NCBI GenBank assembly: GCA_934481345.1
Contig: CAKSPF010000001.1
Span: 434,001-498,000 of the forward strand
Source: an uncultured Clostridia bacterium
Lineage (GTDB): Bacteria; Bacillota; Clostridia; UMGS1810
Length of the DNA: 64,000 nucleotides
Direction of reading: 5' to 3'
The translations under genes and the position numbers were made by a program. Positions within the stretch are counted from its first letter, which is position 1, and each line of letters opens with the position of its first letter. Positions 1 to 8,007 of this stretch are shown here, one piece after another. Under the pieces are notes generated by a model that was given only the letters and a program-made list of their open reading frames with translations, was not told where the DNA came from and ran no database searches.

Positions 1-204
1 GTCAAAGTATTCCCTTGTGGCAAATACAAACGCATATTGCCTCAGACTTCCGCCGTCGGAATATTTTTTAATTACCATTTCCGAAGGTGTCGGCTCTATT
101 GTGCATGAATGCGGCTTTGAATCAAGACAGTTGACATTAAGCCTTTTCCCCGATACAAGACTGCACTCTTTTTCAAAATACTCCTTCAGAGCGTCAATAA
201 TCAT
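1..204 (-). CDS. Phage head-tail/tail component, partial (cut by window edge)
   Basis: An open frame of 68 codons starts with ATG at 204 and runs off the left edge, so only the N-terminus is visible (begins MIIDALKEYFEKEC). Its ATG overlaps the stop of the preceding gene by 4 bases (ATGA), so it belongs to the same phage late operon. In this gene order (capsid, connector, minor capsid proteins) the next gene usually encodes a tail-terminator or minor capsid protein. I recognise no motif, so the call rests on position. Confidence 0.55.
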   Translation of the reverse strand, partial: MIIDALKEYFEKECSLVSGKRLNVNCLDSKPHSCTIEPTPSEMVIKKYSDGGSLRQYAFVFATREYFD

Positions 205-530
205 TTTACTTTACCTCCCGTTGCCTTTTCTGCGACCGAAACCAAGTAATCTCTTTTGTCTGCCTTCATGCGTTCAAAGTAGTCCGGTCCCCTTAAGCCG
301 CTGTTTTTCGCACTTATAATGCGCCTGCGTGCATACGGCACATTTACGGTAATTCTGCCGCTTTCCGATTTCATCGAATTAATCATATGCCCTTCGTCTT
401 TCGGCATGTACGGCTCCATAACGCGCATAACTTCTCCGGTGAATATTTTCTGCGCCGTGCCGCCGAGTTCCCTGCTGCCAAGTATAATTTTCGGGTCAGA
501 CATTTTAAAAACTCCGCATCCCTTTATCAT
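201..530 (-). CDS. Phage minor capsid / HK97-gp10-like head-tail protein
   Basis: This 109-residue protein has no signal or membrane segment and lies between a small connector gene and the tail-side gene. The segment MEPYMPKDEGHMINSMK, followed by NVPYARRR, resembles small head-tail joining proteins (gp10 and minor-capsid-2 types), where a conserved P-x-D-x-G-x-L/M patch precedes an 'Y-A' strand. It overlaps both neighbours by 4 bases, indicating translational coupling. The family call is moderate and the phage assignment is firm from context. Confidence 0.65.
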   Translation of the reverse strand: MIKGCGVFKMSDPKIILGSRELGGTAQKIFTGEVMRVMEPYMPKDEGHMINSMKSESGRITVNVPYARRRIISAKNSGLRGPDYFERMKADKRDYLVSVAEKATGGKVK

Positions 531-859
531 TTGCAGTCAATCCTCCAGTGTTTAAGAGAACCCCTGCGGTTGTCGGCAAAAGCAAACACCTTACGGCATT
601 TGCTTTTGTCAATTTTTCCTCCGCTTAATCCCAAATAAATATAGTCGTCACAGCTTATATCGATTTCCCTTGATGTCGGAATTCTGATTTTGCATATGTT
701 TGAATCCCTGAAACCTCCGCTGCCGCGGTAACCGGAACCGCCGCTTTCCGAGCCGCACTTAAAATAAACGCTCGCATTTTTATACTGCATAGGTGTGTAA
801 CTGCCGCTTGCTTCATTGTAGTGATAGATAGTGACACTCCCGTTGGTAAGCATGCTCAT
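527..859 (-). CDS. Phage small minor capsid protein
   Basis: A 110-residue protein in the head-completion part of the late operon. It resembles small Firmicutes phage proteins that begin with MLTN and a 'TIYH' strand and carry a central 'IRIP' strand (here CKIRIPTSREIDISCDDYIYLG), placed between connector and gp10-like genes. The start could be ATG 859 or the ATG six bases inside (853). No catalytic motif is visible, so a structural role in head completion is inferred from gene order. Confidence 0.55.
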   Translation of the reverse strand: MSMLTNGSVTIYHYNEASGSYTPMQYKNASVYFKCGSESGGSGYRGSGGFRDSNICKIRIPTSREIDISCDDYIYLGLSGGKIDKSKCRKVFAFADNRRGSLKHWRIDCK

Positions 860-1191
860 ACCCCCCTGTAGAAAAGGTCTGCGTCAAGATAACGCTTTGC
901 GATGTCCGAAACATTTTCAGTTCCGCCGCCCTGCGCATATGTCACGGAGTAACCGTCATTGTTCTCGCTTGTAATTCCGGCATGTGCATTTTTTTCATAT
1001 AATGCTTCGGCAATTTCGCAAACGCACATCTGCACATTGTCCGTTTGCTCGGTAATGCAGTCAAACCTGCCGAAAGTCATACCGTTAAGCTCCGCTCTTG
1101 CTCTTATTTCCCAAAGCGGAAATTCATCAAGCGGAATTTTCGCCGCCGCTCCGTATGTGGCTTGATAAAAAGTCAGAGTATACATAATCAT
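856..1191 (-). CDS. Phage head-tail connector-like protein
   Basis: This 111-residue protein follows the major capsid gene, where head-tail connector (gp6/gp15-like) proteins normally lie. ATG 1191 overlaps the capsid stop as ATGA. A second ATG at 1185 is better spaced from an AAGG sequence, so either start is possible. The text 'AALYEKNAHAGITSENNDGYSVTY' type pattern (helix, then SENNDGYSVTY) is typical of connector proteins that end with 'SEN.DGYSVSY'. It probably forms a ring between portal and tail. Confidence 0.65.
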   Translation of the reverse strand: MIMYTLTFYQATYGAAAKIPLDEFPLWEIRARAELNGMTFGRFDCITEQTDNVQMCVCEIAEALYEKNAHAGITSENNDGYSVTYAQGGGTENVSDIAKRYLDADLFYRGV

Positions 1192-2189
1192 GCCTTAAAC
1201 TTTGCCAAAACTACCTTTGAGGAATTGGAAAGTGCAACAGTGTAGAATTTGTCTGCGGAAATGTCTGTTTTTCTTGCAAGCGTTTTTCTCTCTGCTTCAA
1301 CGTTTGTATCTCTCTTTAAATAAATTGTAAGAGCAGGCGATTCGTCCTCTGTTTCCGCGTCACATGTAAGCTTTACAATAGGATTGCTATATGCTGTGCC
1401 TGCAGCAATTTTTGCATAATATGTTCCCTCGCTCCATTCAGGCGCATTTGTTCCCGTAACGGCGCTGTAGCTTGAGCCGGATTTTGTAAAGTAGCTTTTG
1501 AACTTGGATGACCAGTCTGCCGGCTCCGAAGTTGTAATGATGTATTCGTCAGCCGCATTTTTCGGCACTTTCTTCGACGGTACAATTCTTGTGTTTGCAA
1601 TTATACCTATTTCACCCGTCATCATTACATTGCCGGGATACTTGTCGGCAGATATGAAGTCAGCGTCATGTCTTAACTGTGTTACCTGCTTGGGGTGTAC
1701 AAACATAACCTTTTCGCAGTTGACTTCTTCTTCAAAAAGGTCCACAGCGTCCACAATGCCGTCATATGATACATTTGAACCGCTTCCGTTAAATACCACC
1801 TGTGCGTCCTGCAAAGCGTCCATTGCGTCATTGTCGATTTTTGCCGCAATTGAAAGCGCAAGCTGATTGTTGGCTTCGCCTATCGGATTGCCGTAACCGG
1901 AAAGCACTGCTTCGTCAGTCAGCTCCACAGCTTTCATTGCCTTTTTGATTTCAGCCTCCGTTGTGGTTGTTGTAAGCTGTGCAGTACCGCATTCCACACC
2001 TTCCGCAACGTCTTCCGCGTCGCCGATGTACGCATACTTCGGTACGGTAATCTTGTTTCCGGGAACTCCCTCAAGAGTCTGGTCTACTCTTGCAAACGGA
2101 GCAACCACTATTTTCTTTTCCACCTTTGCGGAAATCATGTCCGCCATTACCTGCGGATTAATTAAGTTTTCGATTTTTGTTGTAGCCAT
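1188..2189 (-). CDS. Phage major capsid protein (N4-gp56 type)
   Basis: 333 residues. The N-terminus (TKIENLINPQVMADMISAKV, then 'DQTLEGVPGNKITVPKYAYIG') and the 'AVELTDEAVLSGYGNPIGEA' region match the N4-gp56/HK97-fold coat proteins common in Firmicutes siphophages. It is the main shell protein. It follows the scaffold gene, as expected, and has a clear AGGAGG just upstream of ATG 2189. The C-terminal third (from about residue 225) is rich in Ser, Thr and Tyr and may be an inserted surface domain. Confidence 0.85.
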   Translation of the reverse strand: MATTKIENLINPQVMADMISAKVEKKIVVAPFARVDQTLEGVPGNKITVPKYAYIGDAEDVAEGVECGTAQLTTTTTEAEIKKAMKAVELTDEAVLSGYGNPIGEANNQLALSIAAKIDNDAMDALQDAQVVFNGSGSNVSYDGIVDAVDLFEEEVNCEKVMFVHPKQVTQLRHDADFISADKYPGNVMMTGEIGIIANTRIVPSKKVPKNAADEYIITTSEPADWSSKFKSYFTKSGSSYSAVTGTNAPEWSEGTYYAKIAAGTAYSNPIVKLTCDAETEDESPALTIYLKRDTNVEAERKTLARKTDISADKFYTVALSNSSKVVLAKFKA

Positions 2190-2201
2190 AATTTTTTCCT
2201 C

Positions 2202-2756
2202 CTAATTGTTCAGTTCGTTGTAAACTTCGGGACTTTCGTTATAGAGCTTTACTCTGTCACTGTATCCCATTTTCTGAAATGCGTCCTTTGTTATTCCGGA
2301 GTCCCCTCCTGTAACACCGTTTGTAAATTTCGGCTTCGGAGAACCTTCCTCAAACAAAAAACCGTTTTCCGCTTTAATCTGCTCAAGCTGTTCACCCAAA
2401 CCTGTCAAAGCGCCGTCCTCAAGCCGGATGCTCTGCGTATCCAAAAGCGCCCTCAGCGCTTTTACGTTTCTTGCGCCTGCCTTTGTCAGAGCGGAGTCAA
2501 TTTCATTAGACAGCCTGTACTCATCCAGCTCCTTTTCGGCAGAAGCTTTGCCTCTTGCAAATTCATCCGCCTTGATTTTTTCGATGTCCATTCCCTCGTA
2601 CATGCCGAGTTTTTCTTTTGCCGCGGCAATTTCATTTTTGAGCGAGTCCAGACCGGCTTTGTATTCGGTAACGCTGTCACCGTGCATCTTCATTATTTCA
2701 TCCAGCTGCTCGCCCGTGATTTCGGGCAAAATTTTCTTTACATCTTCTCTTTTCAT
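2202..2756 (-). CDS. Phage scaffolding protein (GP20-like)
   Basis: 184 residues, acidic and highly helical, with a coiled-coil stretch from about 30 to 100 and a conserved C-terminal 'AFQKMGYSDRVKLYNESPE' segment, typical of GP20-type scaffold proteins next to the coat gene. Scaffold proteins assemble inside the procapsid and leave before DNA packaging. ATG 2756 has a nearby AAAGGAG. It is followed 12 bases later by the major capsid gene. Confidence 0.8.
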   Translation of the reverse strand: MKREDVKKILPEITGEQLDEIMKMHGDSVTEYKAGLDSLKNEIAAAKEKLGMYEGMDIEKIKADEFARGKASAEKELDEYRLSNEIDSALTKAGARNVKALRALLDTQSIRLEDGALTGLGEQLEQIKAENGFLFEEGSPKPKFTNGVTGGDSGITKDAFQKMGYSDRVKLYNESPEVYNELNN

Positions 2757-2897
2757 GTAACTCCTTTCTCGCCATACAGTTTTTTAACGCGGTTCTTTCC
2801 GCTCGGCTTGGTAGTTTAACGCCGTTCCGGGCAAATTTTTTGTATTGCTTTTTTTAATTCTTTAATTATTCCTTGCCGACCGCCGCTTTGCAATATA

Positions 2898-3026
2898 GCC
2901 TCCCTTGTGTAAAGGGCGCTGCTTGCCGGTGGCAAGCGTTTAGCGCCGACCGAGGCGACAGCCGAGAAAGGCAACGGCATTGCCGTTGCTGTTGAGGTGT
3001 CTGCCAAAGGCAAACGGAGGGATTGT
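2898..3026. repeat. GC-rich inverted-repeat element (MITE-like), copy 1
   Basis: This 129-base element begins GCCTCCCTTGTGTAAAGGG and ends ACGGAGGGATTGT, so its ends are imperfect inverted repeats. Inside are several hairpins: CTTGCCGGTGGCAAG, GGCGACAGCC and GGCAACGGCATTGCCGTTGC. Most of it matches the element at 12483-12688 with only scattered changes. It fills the 290-base gap (2757-3046) between portal and scaffold genes. Short reading frames across it are by-products of its composition. No transposase is visible, so any mobility would have to be supplied in trans. Confidence 0.85.
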
Positions 3027-3046
3027 CCTCATTACCTCTTTCGCCT

Positions 3047-4381
3047 TTAATCCGCCAAACTCTGCTCACGAACAATCAACTTTGCCTTTTCTTCGTCCTC
3101 GCCGAAATACCACATTCTGAATTCCCACGGAGCCATTATTCCTGCCGATATAAGCTGTAACTTTTCTGTAAATTCCGCCTTTCTGTCCGCAGCAATGCTG
3201 TCGTCAAACTCAAACGAAACACTGTATGCACCGCTCGGCGCAAGCTCATATAAATCCGCAAGCGTACTCATGCAGTCCGCAAGGTCGCATAGCGCATTTT
3301 GCAGGGATTTCTGTATGTCACATACCGTTGCATAGCTGCGCTGCTTCGATGCTCTTATCTCCTCTGCCGTTTTGTCTGTCGTCTGTACGTTTGAAAGCGT
3401 ACCGTAAGCAAGTCCCGAATTAAATTCTATTTTTCTTAAAATCTCGTTCAGACCGTTAATAATGTTCTGCTCCCTCAACGTCGGCGTCCAGTCCTTAAAT
3501 AAAGAATCGTCCGCATTCAAAAGCTTGTACAGCCTTTCGTCAGGCAAAATCTCCCTGCCGTTTTCATCTCTTTTTACCGCATTTGTGTCTACATACAGAG
3601 CTCTCTCTCCGCTTTTGAATTCCCACAAAAGCCTGTCATACTGCTTTTCAGCGTCCTCGATAAGCTCCGTGCATTTTGCATATATAGAAGTTCCGAGCGG
3701 TGATGAAGAATCCTCTATGTTCGCCATAGGCATTTTAAAGTAAGCAAATAACGGTTTTTTTACTCCCTCCATAACTACCTGCGGAGATATTTCTCTCCAG
3801 AAATCTGTTTTCGCCGGGTTTATCTGCCGTCCCAGATCGTTTGCACTGTATGACTCAAATACATAGTTGCATACAGTATATTTTCCGTCTGCAAAACCGT
3901 GATGCTCAATCCTAGTATATACCTTTCCGTCTTTGAAACGCCTGTCCAAAAAAGCCGCACCGTCTATGCACTGTGAGCTGTCATATGAGGTGGGTATGAA
4001 GTTTTCCGCCTGCACAAATCCTACCTTGATTTCTCCGCCGTCCACATACGGCTTTAATACAACTCCGCCCTTTGCGGCGGCATATTCGGTTATGTTGCGT
4101 ATTTTGTCGATTACCTCGGCATATTCTCCGTTAAGAAAATCCGCTCTCTCCGAACCCGTTACCGAAGATTTGAGCTCAACCGTTGCAAGCCGCGCCGCCT
4201 CCGAAGCTATCGCCGCCGGGATATTCAGCCTGCCTCGCATGCCGCCTTCATACATTGCCGCCCAGCGGTTAATACACCCCGACATTTTTTCGGAAACAAC
4301 AGTTTTAATTCCGAGCCTTTCCAGTGAATTTTTAAATCCAAAAATACCAATCACCCTCTTAAAAAAGTCTAATATCTTCAT
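3047..4381 (-). CDS. Phage portal protein
   Basis: 444 residues. Portal proteins form the dodecameric ring at the capsid vertex through which DNA is packaged. The protein lies directly downstream of the large terminase gene. It shows family patterns: an N-terminal NRWAAMYEGG segment, a middle 'FAYFKMPMANIEDSSSPLG' stretch, and a late 'LAYGTLSNVQTTDKTAEEI' region, ending in an acidic 'MWYFGEDEEKAK' tail. The length is normal for SPP1/A118-like portals. The adjoining repeat at 2898-3026 begins just beyond the stop. Confidence 0.88.
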   Translation of the reverse strand: MKILDFFKRVIGIFGFKNSLERLGIKTVVSEKMSGCINRWAAMYEGGMRGRLNIPAAIASEAARLATVELKSSVTGSERADFLNGEYAEVIDKIRNITEYAAAKGGVVLKPYVDGGEIKVGFVQAENFIPTSYDSSQCIDGAAFLDRRFKDGKVYTRIEHHGFADGKYTVCNYVFESYSANDLGRQINPAKTDFWREISPQVVMEGVKKPLFAYFKMPMANIEDSSSPLGTSIYAKCTELIEDAEKQYDRLLWEFKSGERALYVDTNAVKRDENGREILPDERLYKLLNADDSLFKDWTPTLREQNIINGLNEILRKIEFNSGLAYGTLSNVQTTDKTAEEIRASKQRSYATVCDIQKSLQNALCDLADCMSTLADLYELAPSGAYSVSFEFDDSIAADRKAEFTEKLQLISAGIMAPWEFRMWYFGEDEEKAKLIVREQSLAD

Positions 4382-4385
4382 TTTA

Positions 4386-5585
4386 TCACCACATTTTGTC
4401 CAATATCGTGTAGCAAAAATACCTCATGTCATCCATTGCATGGTCATTCTCTTTTATTACGGTATCCTTTGCTGCCTTTTCGTCATATCTGTATGACTTA
4501 AATTCCTTTATAATCGCACGGCACGACGGATGGATTTTTACCTTTCCGCCGCTTATGAGCACGGCAGTGCGGTTTATTCCTGCAATTACGTCATTTTTCG
4601 CTTTTCTTACGGTAAATCTGCCGTGCCTTTTTATCGTTGTGATGAAGCTTGCGGCAGACGGGTCCACCACCACGCACTGAATGTATTTGTCACCGGCGAG
4701 CCTTTCAAGCTGCTTGTAATACTCCTCGTCAGTAAGCTGCCTGCCGGTTTTTCTGCCGTCATAGTAATACTCCGCCACTCTGTATGCCGTGCCGTCCGCT
4801 ATGCACCATAACCCCATACTGCACGGATTAAGTGTTCCGTAGTCAATTGATATGTAGTACATTCCGCTTTCGGGTACTTTGTCCGTCACATGCAGCTTTT
4901 CGTCAAATACCTTGTATACAAGCCCCTCGGCGGCAACCCATAATCCTTTTACATATCTGTCATAAAACACTCCCGAAAATCTGCTCTCGGCTTTTTCGAT
5001 TTTGTCCGCTGTCATTATAGGATTGTCATTCATCAGAAAGTGCAGCCTTTTCGCACCGGGCGGCTGCTTTTCTATGTATTCGCCGTAAAACCAGTGGCCG
5101 GGACTCTCCGGGTTGCAGTTGAACCACAGCTTTGCATTGTCAAAAGTAAGCGTGCGGGATATTGCCTGCTCCACAAATGACTTCGGCTGCAAAGCAACCT
5201 CATCAAAAAACACCCCCGCAAGGGTTATTCCCTGTATCAGCGTGTAGCTGCTTTCGTCACGCCCGCCGTAAATGTAAAAATAATTTTCATTTTTACCGCA
5301 GCTTACCTGCAGCATGTGCTCTGCCCGCTTGTATTTTATGCTGTACGGCAGCCCCTCAATGTTCATGAAAGGCTTCAATACATTTTTCTCGGCATTCTGT
5401 ACCGTCTTACCGCATATTGCAAAGCTCTCTCTGCTGAAATTCGACATTGCCCACATAACAAATGCCATTATCATTACAACGGTTTTTCCGCTTCTCACAG
5501 CGCCGTCACAGATTAGTGTGTCATAATCCTCACAGATGAATTTAAGTATTTCAGCCTGCTTTTTTGAAAACTTCCTGAATCTCAC
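4386..5585 (-). CDS. Phage terminase large subunit (PBSX family)
   Basis: 399 residues. This is the DNA-packaging motor: an N-terminal ATPase and a C-terminal RNase-H-like nuclease. Walker A is GAVRSGKTV (about residues 28-36), Walker B is GVFFDE (about 129-134), and the nuclease begins at ISIDYGTLNP (about 245), with a later 'DHAMDDMRYF' acidic motif near the end. The start overlaps the small subunit stop by 4 bases and the portal follows 4 bases downstream, the canonical packaging module. It appears full length and intact. Confidence 0.92.
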   Translation of the reverse strand: MRFRKFSKKQAEILKFICEDYDTLICDGAVRSGKTVVMIMAFVMWAMSNFSRESFAICGKTVQNAEKNVLKPFMNIEGLPYSIKYKRAEHMLQVSCGKNENYFYIYGGRDESSYTLIQGITLAGVFFDEVALQPKSFVEQAISRTLTFDNAKLWFNCNPESPGHWFYGEYIEKQPPGAKRLHFLMNDNPIMTADKIEKAESRFSGVFYDRYVKGLWVAAEGLVYKVFDEKLHVTDKVPESGMYYISIDYGTLNPCSMGLWCIADGTAYRVAEYYYDGRKTGRQLTDEEYYKQLERLAGDKYIQCVVVDPSAASFITTIKRHGRFTVRKAKNDVIAGINRTAVLISGGKVKIHPSCRAIIKEFKSYRYDEKAAKDTVIKENDHAMDDMRYFCYTILDKMW

Positions 5586-6022
5586 TTTTCGCTCACCGCC
5601 TCCTTTATGACGTTTATGAGCTCGCTGTGCTCTCTCGCCGAACCGTTTGAAGCACTGTCACCCATGATTTCTTTAAGGATTTTTAAAGTAGCGGCAAGCT
5701 TTTGAATTTTGCCTGCGTCAATTCCGTCCGCCCCCTCCGATTCGGCAGCGTCCGTCATCTTGCAAATGCTTTTGTTTATTATTCCGTGAAGCTTTCTGCC
5801 TGTCGCAAGTATTTTGTCGGTTGCGTTTGCGCCGCCGTCGGCATTTTGAATATCCGCACCGTCGGTGCCCGATTCGTTTTGCCTTGCAACGCTCCATCCT
5901 TCCCTCGCCGACTTCTTTTTTAATGTGCTTATGCTCACACCGTATTTTTTTGCAAGCTCTTTTTGCGTAGCGCCCGTGCTTACATATTCGTTTTTTATTA
6001 CAGACCATTCGGCATTTTCCAT
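5582..6022 (-). CDS. Phage terminase small subunit
   Basis: 146 residues from ATG 6022, chosen because GAGAGG lies 8 bases upstream (in-frame GTGs exist at 6028 and 6031). The N-terminal half has a helix-turn-helix of the 'Phage terminase small subunit' type: GATQKELAKKYGVSISTLKK then REGW. This recognises the packaging site. The rest is helical with a Lys/Leu-rich 'KLAATLKILKEIMG' segment for oligomerisation. It is the first gene of the late operon here, with no phage gene visible upstream. Confidence 0.85.
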   Translation of the reverse strand: MENAEWSVIKNEYVSTGATQKELAKKYGVSISTLKKKSAREGWSVARQNESGTDGADIQNADGGANATDKILATGRKLHGIINKSICKMTDAAESEGADGIDAGKIQKLAATLKILKEIMGDSASNGSAREHSELINVIKEAVSEK

Positions 6023-6217
6023 TGCCACCACCTCTCATATATCAAAACTTTTCCCTCCGACCTCAACCGCCGCCCATTAAATGCGGCGCAGAAGCAAGAA
6101 CATAATGTCATCACCATGCTTTCTTGCTATGGTATTATTATAAGCGGTTTTTTCGCTGCACAGTTCGCATGTTGCAAAATTGCAAAAGCTTTTTCATAAA
6201 CAAATGCGGCGAATATA

Positions 6218-6246
6218 TTGAAAAATACTCAAAAAGGTACTATAAT
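6218..6246 (+). promoter_or_regulatory. Sigma-A-type promoter for the 6270 gene
   Basis: TTGAAA at 6218-6223 and TATAAT at 6241-6246 are separated by exactly 17 bases. An AAAGGAGG ribosome site follows at 6255-6262, 7 bases before the TTG start at 6270. This gives a leader of only about 15-20 bases. The rest of 6032-6217 holds no gene I can support; it contains a spaced inverted repeat AGCAAGAA/TTCTTGCT near 6090-6127. Confidence 0.8.
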
Positions 6247-6269
6247 GTTTACAAAAAGGAGGTATAACT

Positions 6270-6896
6270 TTGAAATACGGATACTTGCCGAAACTGATGT
6301 GGTGCGTGTTTGCACCGAACTTCAAAAAAAAGTTGAATACAATATCTTCCGAAAACACAAAGAAAGTAATGAATACCGCACATAAAAAGTACAAAGAAAT
6401 ACTTGCCGACATACAGGAATTTGACAAGGACGACAGATTTATACTAAACATTTTAAGCGCTTCCATGCTTGCGGCTGTTTATCTCTCGCTTGATAATAAG
6501 CCCGATGTCGGAGCGTTGACAGATTATTATGCAAAGTCCATGAATAACCTCATAATGAGAATACACCTCCGTAAAAGCAATCAATTCACCGCAAACTATC
6601 AAGATACGCTAAGAGAAGATGCCAAAAAAAGCAAAAAACGCATAAACCCCTATTCGTGGGTTTACGATTTTCGTGAGGGCGATGATATAAACAGCTTTAC
6701 CGCAACCTTTCATACCTGCGGAATATGCTATCTTCTGAATTCGCTCGGTATACCGGAAATTGCGCCTGCGCTTTGCAGATACGATTATACTATGGCAGAG
6801 CAGACCGGTACAGAGTTTACAAGAAAATATACCATTGCGTCCGGCGGAAAATACTGTGACTGCCATTATAAGAACAGGAGAATTAAAAATGATTGA
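6270..6896 (+). CDS. L-2-amino-thiazoline-4-carboxylate hydrolase family protein (paralogue 1)
   Basis: 208 residues, start TTG 6270 with a strong AAAGGAGG. The C-terminal third carries the family pattern: a 'FHTCGICYLLNSLGIPEI' segment, an acidic 'LCRYDYTMAE' strand and a final 'TIASGGKYCDCHYK' motif. Family members are named for the enzyme that opens the thiazoline ring to give S-carbamoyl or cysteine products, but most homologues have unknown substrates. Soluble, no signal. It overlaps the next gene, a paralogue, by 8 bases. Confidence 0.75.
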   Translation: MKYGYLPKLMWCVFAPNFKKKLNTISSENTKKVMNTAHKKYKEILADIQEFDKDDRFILNILSASMLAAVYLSLDNKPDVGALTDYYAKSMNNLIMRIHLRKSNQFTANYQDTLREDAKKSKKRINPYSWVYDFREGDDINSFTATFHTCGICYLLNSLGIPEIAPALCRYDYTMAEQTGTEFTRKYTIASGGKYCDCHYKNRRIKND

Positions 6897-7506
6897 TAAT
6901 TCAAATTATATAGTAACCGGATTTAAAAAAACGGTTTTGGATAAATTCCCGGATAAAGAAAAAATGCTTTCCGATGAATTTACCCTAAAACTTGAAAAAC
7001 TTTTAAACGAAAACGCAAATTCGTCAAAAGAAAAAATGCGCCATCTCAAAGCTCAGATTTTGCCCGGAATTGCGGCATATCAAGTGCTTCAGACCGTCAT
7101 GAGCAAGGAAGATGCGCTAAACACCGTGCACGGATATACAGAGCAGCACGCACTCTCTGCAAGGAAAAAATTCAAAAAACTTCTGCGTATTCCGGGGCTG
7201 TATCGGCTTGTTCCGGCTATGTTTGCCAAAGCCGTCGGCAAACTGTTTAACGAGTCAGCCGGTTTTTCATCGAAGGAATATCAGACAACGGGCGGTGTGT
7301 GGCGGATTGATATGATAAAATGCCCGTATCACGATACCTGCCGTATGTACGGCTGCCCGGAGCTGTGCACCTGCTTTTGTGACAGCGATGATGTCACATA
7401 TGATAACCTGCATAAAAATCTTTTGTGGCACAGAACCAAAACTCTCGGCAGAGGTAATGACTGCTGTGATTTCTGCCTGAAAACAATACGCTCCCGCAGT
7501 AAATAA
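6889..7506 (+). CDS. L-2-amino-thiazoline-4-carboxylate hydrolase family protein (paralogue 2)
   Basis: 205 residues from ATG 6889, preceded by CAGGAG 9 bases upstream; an in-frame upstream extension exists but overlaps paralogue 1 heavily. This copy has the classic C-terminal signature: CPYHDTCRMYGCPELC, then 'FCDSDDVTYDNLH', 'RTKTLGRGNDCCDF'. The Cys and His cluster could bind metal (inference). Coupled translation with paralogue 1 suggests a pair that may form a complex. Ends in a hairpin at 7490-7517. Confidence 0.8.
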   Translation: MIDNSNYIVTGFKKTVLDKFPDKEKMLSDEFTLKLEKLLNENANSSKEKMRHLKAQILPGIAAYQVLQTVMSKEDALNTVHGYTEQHALSARKKFKKLLRIPGLYRLVPAMFAKAVGKLFNESAGFSSKEYQTTGGVWRIDMIKCPYHDTCRMYGCPELCTCFCDSDDVTYDNLHKNLLWHRTKTLGRGNDCCDFCLKTIRSRSK

Positions 7507-7517
7507 ACTGCGGGAGC
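7490..7517. terminator. Hairpin between convergent genes
   Basis: A perfect 11-base stem (GCTCCCGCAGT / ACTGCGGGAGC) with a 6-base loop that contains the stop codon of the 6889 gene. There is no long T-run directly after it, so it may be a terminator for both converging transcripts or an mRNA 3'-end stabiliser. Confidence 0.6.
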
Positions 7518-7526
7518 GCTCCGGCT

Positions 7527-7847
7527 TCAACTGTTTTTTTCTTTATATTCAGTTCCCCACGCAACCATAGCGTCAAGCACAGGTCTTAAACTGTAGCCCG
7601 TTTCGGTCAGCGTGTATTCAACTCTCGGCGGAACCTCGGCATAAACTTTCCGCGTCAAAAGCCCTGCGTCCTCCATTGAACGTAAATTTGCAGTCAAAAC
7701 CTTCTGCGAAATACTCCCTACCGATTTTTTCAGCTCGCCGAACCGCTTGGTGCCGCTTAAAAGGTCGCGGATAATCAATACCTTCCAGCGGTCGGATATG
7801 AGCATAAGTGTAGTTTCAACCGGGCAAGCCGGCAATTCTTTTGTCAT
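7527..7847 (-). CDS. HxlR-family transcriptional regulator (likely redox- or electrophile-sensing)
   Basis: 106 residues, a single winged-helix HxlR domain: CPVETTLMLISDRWKVLIIR at the N-terminus, 'GSISQKVLTANLRSMEDAGL' recognition region and 'VEYTLTETG' wing. Cys8 matches the N-terminal cysteine that senses quinones, aldehydes or disulfide stress in relatives such as YodB. It is transcribed divergently from the macrodomain/sirtuin genes. Its own promoter is near perfect: TTGACA at 7904-7909 and TATGAT at 7881-7886 (minus strand, 17-base spacer). It probably represses both itself and the two plus-strand units that carry matching operators. Confidence 0.88.
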   Translation of the reverse strand: MTKELPACPVETTLMLISDRWKVLIIRDLLSGTKRFGELKKSVGSISQKVLTANLRSMEDAGLLTRKVYAEVPPRVEYTLTETGYSLRPVLDAMVAWGTEYKEKNS

Positions 7848-7880
7848 AATAATCTGTTCCTTCCGTCAATACTTTTATTA

Positions 7881-7984
7881 ATCATACCATACACATTCCG
7901 CTGTGTCAATCACAATAGTTACCTTTTGGTAACTACGGTACAAAAAAGTGCTTACTTTACAAAAAACGCTTTTCAGTATAGTAT
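7881..7984. promoter_or_regulatory. Divergent promoter region with HxlR operator, site 1
   Basis: Minus strand: TTGACA 7904-7909, TATGAT 7881-7886 (for hxlR). Plus strand: TTTACA 7956-7961 with TAGTAT 7979-7984, 17-base spacer. Between the two -35 boxes lies a 16-base palindrome, GTTACC-TTTT-GGTAAC at 7918-7933. It is followed by a stretch ending GTGCTTACTTTACAAA, repeated almost exactly at 9624-9668. Confidence 0.75.
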
Positions 7985-8007
7985 TATTATTGAAAGGCGA
8001 TGATTTT

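Noticed and set aside
2816..3075. Two short minus-strand reading frames across the portal-scaffold gap
   Set aside because: They run through the GC-rich repeat, and similar frames arise in the copy at 12483. They have no ribosome site.
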